Below the pieces are notes generated by a model. That model ran no database searches. It was not told the DNA's origin and was given only the letters and a program-made list of their open reading frames with translations. 64,000 bases of DNA from Pseudomonadales bacterium (GTDB lineage: Bacteria; Pseudomonadota; Gammaproteobacteria; Pseudomonadales; Pseudohongiellaceae), in the NCBI GenBank assembly GCA_024234365.1, contig JACKOK010000001.1, positions 558,001-622,000 of the forward strand, written 5' to 3'. Each line of letters starts with the position of its first letter. Position 1 is the first letter of the stretch. The position numbers and the translations under genes were made by a program. Shown one piece after another: positions 7,782 through 16,689 of the stretch.

Positions 7782-9026
7782 ATGTTGCGCGCCTGGTTCG
7801 AAATGGCCCTGTGGAAACGAATTTTGTTAGCTCTGGTACTCGGGGTACTGGTTGGCAGTGTCTGGGGCGCTGGCGCGGTGTCCATCAAATGGATGGGCGA
7901 TCTGTTTGTGCGTTTGATCAGCATGGTGGTGGTGCCACTGATTTTCTTCACCCTGGTGTCCGGGGTCATTTCCATGGGGGATCCCAAGAAGCTGGGCTCT
8001 CTTGGGGTGATGACGCTGGGGCTGTATATGCTGACCACGCTGTTTGCGATCACCATCGGCATTATTCTGGCCGTCGTGGTGCAGCCGGGGGTAGGGGTTG
8101 ACCTGTCATCGGCAGCACCAGGCACGATTCAGGAGGCTACCCCCCTGTCCGAGCGTCTGATGAGCATCGTGCCGACCAATCCCATGGCGGCCCTGGCCGA
8201 AGGCAATGTGCTGGCCATTATCTTTTTCGCCCTGCTGGTGGGCATTGCGGCACTGATTGTGGGGCAGAAGGCCAAGCCGGTGGCGGATCTCGTGGACGCG
8301 GCGTCCGAGGTGATGCTGAAGATTACCGGCTGGGTCATGGAGGTGGCGCCGTTCGGGGTTTTTGCGTTGATTGCCTGGGTGTCCGGCACCCAGGGGGTGC
8401 TGGCGCTGGCCGATGTGGTAAAACTGGCGGTCTGTGTGTTCCTCGGTTGTTTCCTGCACATGTTCCTCGTGCACGGCGCCATCATGCGTTTTCTGCTCAA
8501 GCTGAAACCCATCAATTTTTTCCGGGGGGCGCGGGATGCCATGCTGGTGGCCTTCTCCACCTCTTCCAGTTCCGCCACCATGCCGGTGACGATGGCCGTG
8601 GCCGAACGCAATCTCGGCATTCAGCCGGTCGTGGCAACCACCGTGATCCCGCTGGGGGCCACCATCAATATGGATGGCACCGCTCTGTATGTTGGCATCG
8701 TGTCGGTGTTTGCCGCGCAGGCCTTCGGTATTGATCTGAGCCTGGCGGATTATCTGATCGTGATGGGGGCGACCACGCTGGTCTCCATCGGGACGGCCGC
8801 AGTGCCCGGAGCCTCCGTGTTTCTGATGGCGGCGGTGATGGGAGCGATCGGGATGACCCCCGATCAGATCGCCGTGGTGGTGGGCTTTATCATTCCCTTT
8901 GATCGCCCGCTGGACATGGCGCGCACAACCGTGAACGTGGGCGGTGATCTTTCGGTGGCCACCGTGGTGGCGAACTGGGAGAAGGAATTTGACGCCGAGG
9001 TGTTCAACGGCCCGAACCGTTACTGA
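7782..9026 (+). CDS. Dicarboxylate/amino acid:cation symporter (DAACS family)
   Basis: A 414-residue inner-membrane protein with eight or so hydrophobic segments. The family marks are clear: the serine-rich hairpin STSSSSATMPVT and the NMDGT substrate/cation site. It takes up C4-dicarboxylates or acidic amino acids with Na+ or H+. AGGAG lies before the ATG. It is a single gene, ending 8 bp from the convergent beta-barrel gene. GltP-like and DctA-like members are not easily separated by eye, so I give no symbol. Confidence 0.93.
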   Translation: MLRAWFEMALWKRILLALVLGVLVGSVWGAGAVSIKWMGDLFVRLISMVVVPLIFFTLVSGVISMGDPKKLGSLGVMTLGLYMLTTLFAITIGIILAVVVQPGVGVDLSSAAPGTIQEATPLSERLMSIVPTNPMAALAEGNVLAIIFFALLVGIAALIVGQKAKPVADLVDAASEVMLKITGWVMEVAPFGVFALIAWVSGTQGVLALADVVKLAVCVFLGCFLHMFLVHGAIMRFLLKLKPINFFRGARDAMLVAFSTSSSSATMPVTMAVAERNLGIQPVVATTVIPLGATINMDGTALYVGIVSVFAAQAFGIDLSLADYLIVMGATTLVSIGTAAVPGASVFLMAAVMGAIGMTPDQIAVVVGFIIPFDRPLDMARTTVNVGGDLSVATVVANWEKEFDAEVFNGPNRY

Positions 9027-9034
9027 TTGGCGGA

Positions 9035-10411
9035 TCAGAAGGTCCAGCTCAGGGTCATGCCCAGGCGCAGATCACCATCGAGTGGTGCCAGCGCCGAGTC
9101 GTTGTCCGCCCGGGTCGCAATGGCCTGGGTGGTGAGGCTGAGATGGTTGCTGAGCGTGTATTGCAGGGCTACGCTTCCCAGCACGGAGGCGGCATCCAAC
9201 GCGCTCTGCATCGTTACCGACAGCAGCAGGTCACCGTTGCGCAGGCTGTTGGAGTAACGCAGCAACGCATTGCCGGTATGACGATCGACCAGTAAGCGCT
9301 GCCCCGGGGCCAGGGCCTCGTCCGTCTTCAACAGCGTTTCCGCTGTCACGCCCAGCAACAGATTCTGTTCATTGTCGATGGCGTATTCAAAACCCGCCGT
9401 GCCCCCGAGTTTTCTCACCGCTACCGTGCCGGTATCGCTGCCATTGGCCATCATCACGTCCACCAGAATATCGTGGCTGTAGGCGATATCCAGATTCAGC
9501 AGCAGACGACCGATCGCCCGGTTGGCCGAGACCCCCAGCAGCAGATAGTCACCGGCCTCGGACAGGGCATTGCCCATACCGGAGGGTGGGGCGGAGTAGT
9601 GCAGCTGATTCTCGTAGAGGTAGGCCGCCATCACGGAGATGTCGCTGCCGGTGAGGCTCCAGCGCATTTGCGTCCCGGCCTCGAACAGCGCCTTGTCGCG
9701 GCGGTAATCCGTGAGATTGAAGGCGGGCTCAAAGAAAAACGGGCTGCCGCGCACGGGGGGCGGGTTGAACTCGGGGTAGAGATTCACGAAGGAAGACCAC
9801 TGGTGATTGCCGTAGAAGCGCTCCCACACCAGCATCCACTGATTCAGGCGTGCGTCTTCAATGTCGATGATGGTGAGGTCACGGAACTCGCTGGTGTTGA
9901 TGACATCCAGCACCGAGTTGCCGATGTTCTCCCCCCATACCACGGTTTGTGCGCCCAGCTTTACGCTGCTGTTGCCCTCGCTGCGCTGCAGGAAAAATTC
10001 ATTGAGGCGGAATTCGGTATCGATGTGATCGCGATTGGCGCGGTACTCGTAATCGCCGGGCCAGTAGAGCTTGACCTGCCCGCTGGCCTGCAGCAACCAG
10101 CCGGGAGCAAAGGGGTTCTGGTAACGCAGCAGCAGGCTGGAGCGATGGTTTTCGACATAGGCATTTTTTTCTGCCCGGCTACCATCGGCCAGAGAAATGC
10201 TGTGAGGATTGCTCTGTGCGATCAGCTGCTGGCTGAGGCGAAAGGTAAAGGGCTGCAGCCAGGCGGGTGTGTTGTCTTCATCCGGGGCAAACAGATCATC
10301 GCTGATGCCGATGCCATCGAGGCTGAAATCGAGATTGTCCGGAAGATCCTGCGCCTGGGCGTGCAAGCCCAGGGGCAGAAGACAGGCGGCGATAAGGATT
10401 CGATAACGCAC
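9035..10411 (-). CDS. Outer-membrane beta-barrel protein (DUF1302-like)
   Basis: A 458-residue protein with a Sec signal peptide (residues 1-20, HAQAQ). The rest has alternating hydrophobic and polar residues typical of beta strands and ends in SWTF, a C-terminal Phe recognised by the BAM complex. The DUF1302-like assignment rests on length and style and is tentative. It is the last gene of an operon with a LolA-like periplasmic protein (2 bp upstream) and an MMPL exporter. The three together suggest export or placement of a lipid-like molecule, with this protein as the outer-membrane partner. Confidence 0.7.
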   Translation of the reverse strand: MRYRILIAACLLPLGLHAQAQDLPDNLDFSLDGIGISDDLFAPDEDNTPAWLQPFTFRLSQQLIAQSNPHSISLADGSRAEKNAYVENHRSSLLLRYQNPFAPGWLLQASGQVKLYWPGDYEYRANRDHIDTEFRLNEFFLQRSEGNSSVKLGAQTVVWGENIGNSVLDVINTSEFRDLTIIDIEDARLNQWMLVWERFYGNHQWSSFVNLYPEFNPPPVRGSPFFFEPAFNLTDYRRDKALFEAGTQMRWSLTGSDISVMAAYLYENQLHYSAPPSGMGNALSEAGDYLLLGVSANRAIGRLLLNLDIAYSHDILVDVMMANGSDTGTVAVRKLGGTAGFEYAIDNEQNLLLGVTAETLLKTDEALAPGQRLLVDRHTGNALLRYSNSLRNGDLLLSVTMQSALDAASVLGSVALQYTLSNHLSLTTQAIATRADNDSALAPLDGDLRLGMTLSWTF

Positions 10412-10413
10412 TG

Positions 10414-11325
10414 TCAGTCAATCTGCGCACGCAGTTTCTGCAGTTCGGTTTCGCGAAAGGCCACATCGGTCAAGGTGCGTTGGGTCAGAAAATCCTCCGG
10501 CACATCGATGCCGGTGTTGATCTCCAGAATGGCCATATTGGACAGGCGATTGCTGACCAGATTCATCATGGTCAGGGAGCGGGCAACCCACACGCCGTTG
10601 ACCTGTTCCACCCGCGAGGCCAGCATGCGTTTGATTTCGCGGCCGTGCTGGTCGTACATATCGGCGCGCAGGGTGACCAGGCGCTCCTTGTCCACATAGT
10701 GCACGGTGCGGGCATAACGGGTTTTGCGTGCCCGCTCCTCATTGGGAATGGCCTCGATCTTCCATACCGCGCGCCCGCCCTCGGTGGTTTCTTCCAGCAT
10801 ATTGAGCGTGTATTCGTCCAGCTTGCCGGTATCCTGATCTTCCGTGGTGAATTCGGAGCCGAAGAGGGAGGCCGGTTCGGTGTCGTCATCCGAGTTGCCG
10901 CTGGCGATGCGTTTGACCGTGCCCAGCGCAGAGAGATAGAGCCAGGTCTCATTGTCACGGTCCGATTCATCGTAGGTGACACTGAGCATGCCCACGCCTT
11001 TTTCTGCCGGCGGCTCGAGAACGATGGTGACGGCACGGGTGTCCTTGTTGTCCGGGCCGAAATTGATGCCGACCGATTCCAGGGCCTTGACCCGGGCACG
11101 TTCTGCGCAGGTGATCTGGTTGTTGCGCACCCCAAACTGGCAGCTCGACAATTGAATGCGGTTGAAGGCGGAATCCGTTGTGCTGCGCAGGGCCTCTTCA
11201 ACCTGTTCCAGAATGTCGCGCGCGCCTGGCTGGGCGAAGGCCTGTGTGCCTGCTCCCATTGCCAGCAGGCTGGCGAACAGGACGCTGAGTGGCCCTGTGC
11301 GACGATGTGTCTGTAATCCTTTCAT
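10414..11325 (-). CDS. Periplasmic outer-membrane-lipoprotein-sorting-like protein (LolA fold)
   Basis: A 303-residue secreted protein. The signal peptide ends near residue 31 (TQAFAQ). The central part (TRAVTIVLEPPAEKGVGMLS, then ETWLYLSALGTVKRI) resembles the LolA-like family annotated as outer membrane lipoprotein-sorting proteins. Members bind lipid-like ligands in the periplasm. The gene overlaps the upstream MMPL gene by 4 bp (ATGA), so translation is coupled. Its placement between an RND-type pump and a beta-barrel suggests it ferries the pump's substrate to the outer membrane; the ligand is unknown. Confidence 0.82.
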   Translation of the reverse strand: MKGLQTHRRTGPLSVLFASLLAMGAGTQAFAQPGARDILEQVEEALRSTTDSAFNRIQLSSCQFGVRNNQITCAERARVKALESVGINFGPDNKDTRAVTIVLEPPAEKGVGMLSVTYDESDRDNETWLYLSALGTVKRIASGNSDDDTEPASLFGSEFTTEDQDTGKLDEYTLNMLEETTEGGRAVWKIEAIPNEERARKTRYARTVHYVDKERLVTLRADMYDQHGREIKRMLASRVEQVNGVWVARSLTMMNLVSNRLSNMAILEINTGIDVPEDFLTQRTLTDVAFRETELQKLRAQID

Positions 11326-14093
11326 AGCATCGTTTCCCCGGCGTTTACCCGTTCTGAGGGGGGCTCCGCCTGTGACAGTGTGGCAAAGGAAGCCACCACG
11401 TTCTCAACTCCGAAGCGGGGCCTGAATATCTGCAAGAGTGCCGGAATCAGGAACAGGTCGCTGAGCAGTGCCACAAAGATAGCCAGCGAACCGAAAAACC
11501 CGATCTTGGCCATGCCAAGATAGTCCGAGAAGCTCAGAATGGCAAAACCCAGGCCCAGCACCATGCTGGTGTACATCACGGCGGTGCCAACGTTGGCGAT
11601 GGTGCTGCGCAGTGCCTGTGCCATGTGTCGGGTGCGGATCAATTCCAGACGGTAGTGCGTCATGAAGTGAATGGTGTCGTCCACGGCAATCCCGATAATG
11701 ACCGGTGCAATCATCAGGGTGTCGGTATCCAGCGGAATGTCCAGCAACCCCATCAGACCGAAGCTGAGCAGGGCTGGAATAATATTGGGAATGATCGACA
11801 GAAGTCCACCCTGCACGGAGCCGAGGGTCAGCATCATGATGACGCAGATGACGCTCAATGCCAGCAGGAAACTGCTGTACTGTGACTGCGCGATTTCATC
11901 GGTTGCCCGCATCATCAGCGGAATGGAACCGGTCACGCGCACCTGCAGCTGCGGGAAGCGTGTCTCCAGCCCGGCGAAGCTGTTGTCGATCTCCTGCGCG
12001 AGCTCGTCGAAGAAAAGCTGGTACTGATAGGAGCCTGCATTGTAGGCGTTGATGGTGATGTGTGAGCGGCTGTAATCGTCCGAGACCAGGGCGCGACGGT
12101 CATCCGGGTTGGCGCTGTTGAACAGGTAGAGCAGCTGCGCAATCATCGCGCCGCTGTCCGGAATGCGCTCGAAGGCCGGGTCGTCATTGTTCATGATGCG
12201 GTTGGTATCCTTGACCATATTGGCCAGGGAGTAGGTGCGGGATACCTGCTGCGGATAGCGCTCCTCGATGCGGGCCTGCAGGTGATCCACCGCCTGCAGC
12301 AACTCCGGGTCGAGCAGGCCATCGCTGACGCCGGTGTCAATCATGATCTCCAGGCTTTGTGCCCCGGCCATATTATTGTCCACAACGGTATAGGCCTGGC
12401 GCATATCGCTGCCTTCACGGGTGAGTTCCGAAACATTGGTATCGATGCGCACCTGGGAAGTGCCGTAGAGGCAGACCAGCAGAATGACGCCGAAGGTGGC
12501 GAGCACGCCGTGGGGGTGTCGGGCAACGATGCGGGGAATGATGTCGAGAATCCGCCGCTGCCAGCTCAGGACGATGCCGGTGATCAGCCCGACCACGGCA
12601 ATATAGAGACCGATCAGTGCGCCGAAAAACCAGAAGACAGCGAGCAGAGAAACCAACAGCAACACGGCCCTGGCCATCCACGGCAGAGCCTGCCAGCTTT
12701 GCAGGGGGGAGCGCATTTTGCTGTGCTGTTCCAGTGCACTGCCCGGGTGCCAGACACTGAGCAGAATCGGCAGCAGCACCATCGTGAAGAACAATGCCAT
12801 GAACACCCCCAGCGCCGACATCAGGCCGAACACCCGGATGGGGAGCAGCTCCGAATAGCTCAGCGCCAGCACGCCGGCCATGGTGGTGATGCTGGTGACG
12901 AAGATGGCCAGGCCGGTTTTTTCATAGGCGCTCACCAGGGCGGTGTCATGTTCACAGCCCTCCTTGCGCAGGCCGAAATAGGCGCTCATGACATGCACGC
13001 AATCCGCGATGCCCACCGCGAACACCAGCAGGCAGGTCAGGGATACCATGGTGGTCAGCGACGCCCCAAACCAGGAGGTGGCCCCCCAGGTCCAGGCCAG
13101 GCTCAGGGCGATGGTCAGAATGGGCCATAGCACGGCACTGAAGGAGCGGAACAGCACCCACAGCAGGCAAACGAAGATGGCGATCATGGCCACGCCCAGC
13201 CAGATCATCTGCATCATGGTGCGATAGATGAATTCCATCATCGGCGGGTTGCCGACAGGGAAGAACTCCAGGGCCTCGTCGTAACGCCCGTAGACCGCCT
13301 TGAGTGCCGTGAAGAAGCGGCTGTACGCGAACATGTCTACGGTCTGGAAGGGAATATCTTCCACCTGCGCCGTTTCATCGAAGTCGAGGTTGAAACTGTC
13401 CACATCATCAAATGCGCTGAAGCTGCTGTCCAGTGAAATGGCGGCATCGTCGAGCAGCGGTGTGAAGCCGTCCTCGGGCTCAGCGCCGAAGACGGTCTGG
13501 ATCAGGATGCCGGCATAGCGGCCATCGGCGGAATAGAACAGCAGTTGATAGTCATCCTCTGCCATGGCTTCCTGACGAATGGCAGCCAGGCTGGCGGCGT
13601 CCTCCGGCAGGGGAACCGGCACCAGACGATCAGAGCGCAGGGTGTCGGCATCGCTGTGCTGAATGCGCACCGTGCTCAGGGATTGCACGCGGCGGATCTT
13701 GTTCAGCTCTTCCAGCTCCACTGGCGTACCGTGGACCTCCCTTGGCAGGGTGGCCGGGTCGAGCTGCTGTGGCTGCTGCAGATCTTCGGTCAGCTCGCGC
13801 ACGGCTCTCAGGGAGCGGGCAGAGAACACATCGTTGTCGCGGGCGCGGTAGACGAGGAAGACGGAGTCGTCGCTGCCGAATTGTTTGCGGAATTCGTGCA
13901 GTGCGGTAATGGCCGGGTCTTGCTGGTCGATGAAGCTGTCCATGCTCATGTCCAGCGTGGTGCGGGTGATGGCACCATAGATCATGAGTGCTGTGGAAAA
14001 CAGCAGAGCGAAGAGCACCGGCCATCGGGCTCGCAGAACCGTAACCGGGATACTCGCGAAAAAACGGCTCAGGGCCAGGAGCTTGTTGTCCAT
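11322..14093 (-). CDS. MMPL/RND-family transporter
   Basis: A 923-residue inner-membrane protein with the RND two-fold plan. There is one transmembrane segment near residues 20-40, a large periplasmic loop, a block of five or six segments, and then the pattern again. The second block contains GIAVDDTIHFMTHY, and the first contains the matching GIADCVHVMSAYF. MMPL proteins use the proton gradient to export lipids or other hydrophobic compounds; HpnN (hopanoids) is a known relative. It is the first gene of a three-gene operon with the LolA-like protein and the beta-barrel. Confidence 0.9.
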   Translation of the reverse strand: MDNKLLALSRFFASIPVTVLRARWPVLFALLFSTALMIYGAITRTTLDMSMDSFIDQQDPAITALHEFRKQFGSDDSVFLVYRARDNDVFSARSLRAVRELTEDLQQPQQLDPATLPREVHGTPVELEELNKIRRVQSLSTVRIQHSDADTLRSDRLVPVPLPEDAASLAAIRQEAMAEDDYQLLFYSADGRYAGILIQTVFGAEPEDGFTPLLDDAAISLDSSFSAFDDVDSFNLDFDETAQVEDIPFQTVDMFAYSRFFTALKAVYGRYDEALEFFPVGNPPMMEFIYRTMMQMIWLGVAMIAIFVCLLWVLFRSFSAVLWPILTIALSLAWTWGATSWFGASLTTMVSLTCLLVFAVGIADCVHVMSAYFGLRKEGCEHDTALVSAYEKTGLAIFVTSITTMAGVLALSYSELLPIRVFGLMSALGVFMALFFTMVLLPILLSVWHPGSALEQHSKMRSPLQSWQALPWMARAVLLLVSLLAVFWFFGALIGLYIAVVGLITGIVLSWQRRILDIIPRIVARHPHGVLATFGVILLVCLYGTSQVRIDTNVSELTREGSDMRQAYTVVDNNMAGAQSLEIMIDTGVSDGLLDPELLQAVDHLQARIEERYPQQVSRTYSLANMVKDTNRIMNNDDPAFERIPDSGAMIAQLLYLFNSANPDDRRALVSDDYSRSHITINAYNAGSYQYQLFFDELAQEIDNSFAGLETRFPQLQVRVTGSIPLMMRATDEIAQSQYSSFLLALSVICVIMMLTLGSVQGGLLSIIPNIIPALLSFGLMGLLDIPLDTDTLMIAPVIIGIAVDDTIHFMTHYRLELIRTRHMAQALRSTIANVGTAVMYTSMVLGLGFAILSFSDYLGMAKIGFFGSLAIFVALLSDLFLIPALLQIFRPRFGVENVVASFATLSQAEPPSERVNAGETML

Positions 14094-14189
14094 CTAGGCG
14101 CGACTTCCGTGAGGCCTGTGACCGCCTGTAGCAGCGGCATTCTGGTTATTGTTATAGTGGCCCCGGCTTGCGGGGCCGCCACGGTTTGT

Positions 14190-14504
14190 TCAGGGGCAGC
14201 GATAAACGCCGAAGGACTGCTGCCCTTCTGTAATCGGGCTCTCCACGACGATACGGTTGCCCCCCATATCCCCCGCCTGATTGCGTGCCAGATCGATCAA
14301 CTCCTGCTGCAGTTTCTGCGAGCCGCGCTGCACAAAGGCGATTTCGCTGAGAGCGCTGGTATTTGCGCTGCCGAGCCGCGTGCATTGCATGACTTCGGTC
14401 GGGGTGGCAACAGTGACGAGCTGGCCTGCAGAGGTCACATTGACCCAGCTGTTGCAGGCACTGATGGCGGCACACAGGCTGATGAGTAATACCGGTTTGA
14501 GCAT
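14190..14504 (-). CDS. DUF4156-type lipoprotein
   Basis: A 104-residue protein with a lipoprotein signal (ISAC, Cys about residue 17). The ATG at 14504 has AGGAG upstream. The sequence around VMQCTRLG and the end GVYRCP is like the DUF4156 family of small enterobacterial-type lipoproteins, in which two cysteines are kept. The function is unknown; an envelope role is likely. A GC-rich hairpin (14158-14176) between this gene and the MMPL gene may attenuate transcription but has no T run. Confidence 0.75.
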   Translation of the reverse strand: MLKPVLLISLCAAISACNSWVNVTSAGQLVTVATPTEVMQCTRLGSANTSALSEIAFVQRGSQKLQQELIDLARNQAGDMGGNRIVVESPITEGQQSFGVYRCP

Positions 14505-14689
14505 GGAGATCTCCTGATCTGACAGATGCGCCTACCATGCCAGTAATGACGTCTTCGGTAAAGACTTCTCATCGGGTTTTTCCCCGCAATTCGGCGGAAA
14601 CCGACAGCGGGTGGTCAAAGCGTTCTGTGATACCATTCGCCTCCTTCGGAACAGGCCTGAACGGGAACGGGTTTCCCAGGAGAAAGTGT

Positions 14690-15424
14690 ATGAGCAAGCA
14701 AGGGGCGGGCAGCCTGCAGGGCAAAAATGTCGTCATCATTGGTGGCACTTCCGGTATCGGTCTCGCCACCGCGATGGCCGCCGCCGAACAGGGGGCCAGG
14801 GTCTGGGCGGCGGGGCGCTCCCAGGCGCATATCGACAAGGCCAGGGAGGTGGTAGGGGAGTCTGTGCAGATCCGCTGTGCCGATACCCATGATACCGAGA
14901 GCCTGCTGGCGCTGTTCCGGGAAGCAGGCACGATTGACCACCTGGTCTCTGCCGCCACCGGGGCCAGCCGTACCCTGAAGCCCTTTGTGGAACAGACCGA
15001 TGAGCAGTTCCAGGAAGCTTTCGGCAAGCTCTGGGGTTACTCCCGGGTGGTGCGCACCGGCGCTCCCTTCGTGGCCGAGGATGGTTCCATTACCCTGGTC
15101 AGCGGGGCACCAGCCCGCAAGCTCAAGCCCAACAGTTCGGCCCTGAGCTGCGTGGGTGCGGCGGTGGAAAACCTGGTGCGTTGCCTGGCGATTGAGCTCA
15201 AGCCCATCCGCGTGAACGTGGTGTCTCCCGGCATCATCGACACGGCCCTGTTCGACGGCCTGGGTGCCCAGCGTGATGCGGCGGTGGCCAATATGGTGAA
15301 AGGGCAGCTGGTGGAGCGTGTCGGCCGGCCGGAAGAGGTGGCCAGTGCGTTGCTTTACCTGATGAACAATCGCTATGCTACCGGCACCACGGTTGACGTG
15401 GATGGCGGCCAGTTGCTGCGCTAA
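14690..15424 (+). CDS. Atypical short-chain dehydrogenase/reductase (SDR) lacking the catalytic Tyr-Lys pair
   Basis: A 244-residue Rossmann-fold protein. The start at 14690 has AGGAGA upstream; an open frame reaching back to 14537 is not needed. The cofactor loop GGTSGIG is intact. The usual active-site YxxxK is not seen: where most SDRs have YSASKAA, this one reads LSCVGAAVE. The VNVVSPG motif and the C-terminal GTTVDVDGGQ are normal. A branch of SDRs with this loss is known and may bind NAD(P) without classical catalysis or use other residues. It is followed 28 bp later by a receiver-like protein and then MarR, probably one operon. Confidence 0.88.
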   Translation: MSKQGAGSLQGKNVVIIGGTSGIGLATAMAAAEQGARVWAAGRSQAHIDKAREVVGESVQIRCADTHDTESLLALFREAGTIDHLVSAATGASRTLKPFVEQTDEQFQEAFGKLWGYSRVVRTGAPFVAEDGSITLVSGAPARKLKPNSSALSCVGAAVENLVRCLAIELKPIRVNVVSPGIIDTALFDGLGAQRDAAVANMVKGQLVERVGRPEEVASALLYLMNNRYATGTTVDVDGGQLLR

Positions 15425-15452
15425 CGACAGAATAAGAACAAGAGGTTGTACG

Positions 15453-15938
15453 ATGAGTTTCAAGCCCGTCATCCTGATCTACGATCTGGATAACAAGCTG
15501 GTGGATGAGATCGCTGCCGAGATTGGCGCGACGGGGCTGTATACCAGCATCAACACCTATAACGAAGCCAATGCCATGGATGTCATCCGGCAATATGACC
15601 GTGGTTTCGGTTTTCTGACCAACAAACTGTCCTGCGTGATTACGGGCTGGAACAATTACAAGAAGCCCCGCGATCAGTTTGTTTACCGCTTGCGGGCGCT
15701 GGAGAGACGCAGCCCCCTGCGCACCGCCACGCCGATCATCCTCATTACCGAAGATCATCGTCTGGACCTGAAGAGGCGGGCGCTGGACCCGACTGACGGT
15801 GCGGCCTGCGCCTATCTTCACCCCGACAGTTTCCGCGAGAACCTGAGCGATCTTCTGCATCGCATCGTCTTCCAGAAAGGCGCGGCGGAGCTGAACAAGC
15901 AGGCGCGGGAGGCGTTGGCCAAGGAAGCTCAAGACTAA
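15453..15938 (+). CDS. Receiver-like (CheY-fold) protein without obvious phospho-acceptor
   Basis: A 161-residue soluble protein; GAGG lies before the ATG. The pattern VILIYDLDNKLVDEIAAEI, then SCVITGWNN, then TPIILITEDH follows the beta-alpha order of a response-regulator receiver domain, with acidic residues near the first strand. At the phospho-acceptor position a Thr/Gly replaces Asp, and the conserved Lys near the C terminus appears as Pro in YLHPDS. It is therefore probably a pseudo-receiver or only a remote relative. No output domain is present. It sits between an SDR and a MarR gene on the same strand. Confidence 0.6.
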   Translation: MSFKPVILIYDLDNKLVDEIAAEIGATGLYTSINTYNEANAMDVIRQYDRGFGFLTNKLSCVITGWNNYKKPRDQFVYRLRALERRSPLRTATPIILITEDHRLDLKRRALDPTDGAACAYLHPDSFRENLSDLLHRIVFQKGAAELNKQAREALAKEAQD

Positions 15939-15980
15939 TTAAAGATCGTGTCGGCGGCGCAATGCTTGCCAGGGAGTGTC

Positions 15981-16541
15981 ATGATGAAAAAAACAAAACC
16001 GGTGCCGGAGCCAAAACAGCAAGATGCAGGTGAAACACCGAAAGCAGCGCTCGGGAAGGGCGCCAGCGAAGATTTTGAGCAGGTGTTAACGGCAATCCGG
16101 CGCGTGATTCGGGCAACGGACCTGCATTCGCGTTATGTCACCCGCACCTCCGGGCTGACCTCGTCCCAGCTGATCCTGCTGAAGGTAGTGCGGGACAAGG
16201 ACCTGCCCACCATCAGCCAGCTGGCCAACTCCATCAGTCTCAGCCAGGCAACCTTGACGACAATTTTGGATCGTCTTGAGACATCGGGGCTGCTGGTGCG
16301 TGAGCGTTCCGACAAGGACAAGCGCAAGGTGCGTGTGCGCTTGACAGAGCAGGGGAATAAAGTGCTCGACACGGCTCCCGAGCCGCTGCAGGAGTCGTTC
16401 ATCCGGCAGTTTGGCGCATTGAAGGACTGGGAGCGCAGCATGATTCTGGCCTCCCTTCAGCGAGTGGCCGAGATGATGGACGCGGGTGGTCTTGATGCCT
16501 CTCCCTTGCTGGACGTGGGCATGCTGGACCGGGCGTCCTAG
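15981..16541 (+). CDS. MarR-family transcriptional regulator
   Basis: A 186-residue DNA-binding protein starting at the first of two adjacent ATG codons (GGGAG upstream). The winged helix-turn-helix includes LPTISQLANSISLSQATLTT and the wing SDKDKRKVRVRLTEQG, the classic DxRxxRxxLT-like signature of MarR. A charged N-terminal tail of about 35 residues precedes the domain. Members usually repress adjacent genes and are released by small ligands. Its own upstream genes (SDR and receiver-like protein) are likely targets. The TAG stop lies inside the CTAG target duplication of a MITE. Confidence 0.9.
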   Translation: MMKKTKPVPEPKQQDAGETPKAALGKGASEDFEQVLTAIRRVIRATDLHSRYVTRTSGLTSSQLILLKVVRDKDLPTISQLANSISLSQATLTTILDRLETSGLLVRERSDKDKRKVRVRLTEQGNKVLDTAPEPLQESFIRQFGALKDWERSMILASLQRVAEMMDAGGLDASPLLDVGMLDRAS

Positions 16542-16685
16542 CAGGCTGTTGAAAAACTATCTACGTTGCCATTGCGGCGTTAAAAACGAGCTCAAAATGC
16601 TCATTTATCCGTTATAAACTGCGCTTTTTCGCTCGTTTTTGCCTTGCACTGGCTGCCTTGAAAACGTTTTTCAACAGCCTGCTAG
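16538..16685. mobile_element. MITE-like element with CTAG target duplication
   Basis: A 140-bp element (16542-16681) has perfect 16-bp inverted ends, CAGGCTGTTGAAAAAC and its complement, bounded on both sides by CTAG (16538-16541 and 16682-16685). Ends reading GGCTGTTGAAAAA and a CTAG target are frequent in IS5/IS4-type elements of Gammaproteobacteria. No coding capacity. Located between convergent marR and tag genes, where it may also act as a terminator. Confidence 0.8.
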
Positions 16686-16689
16686 GGCC

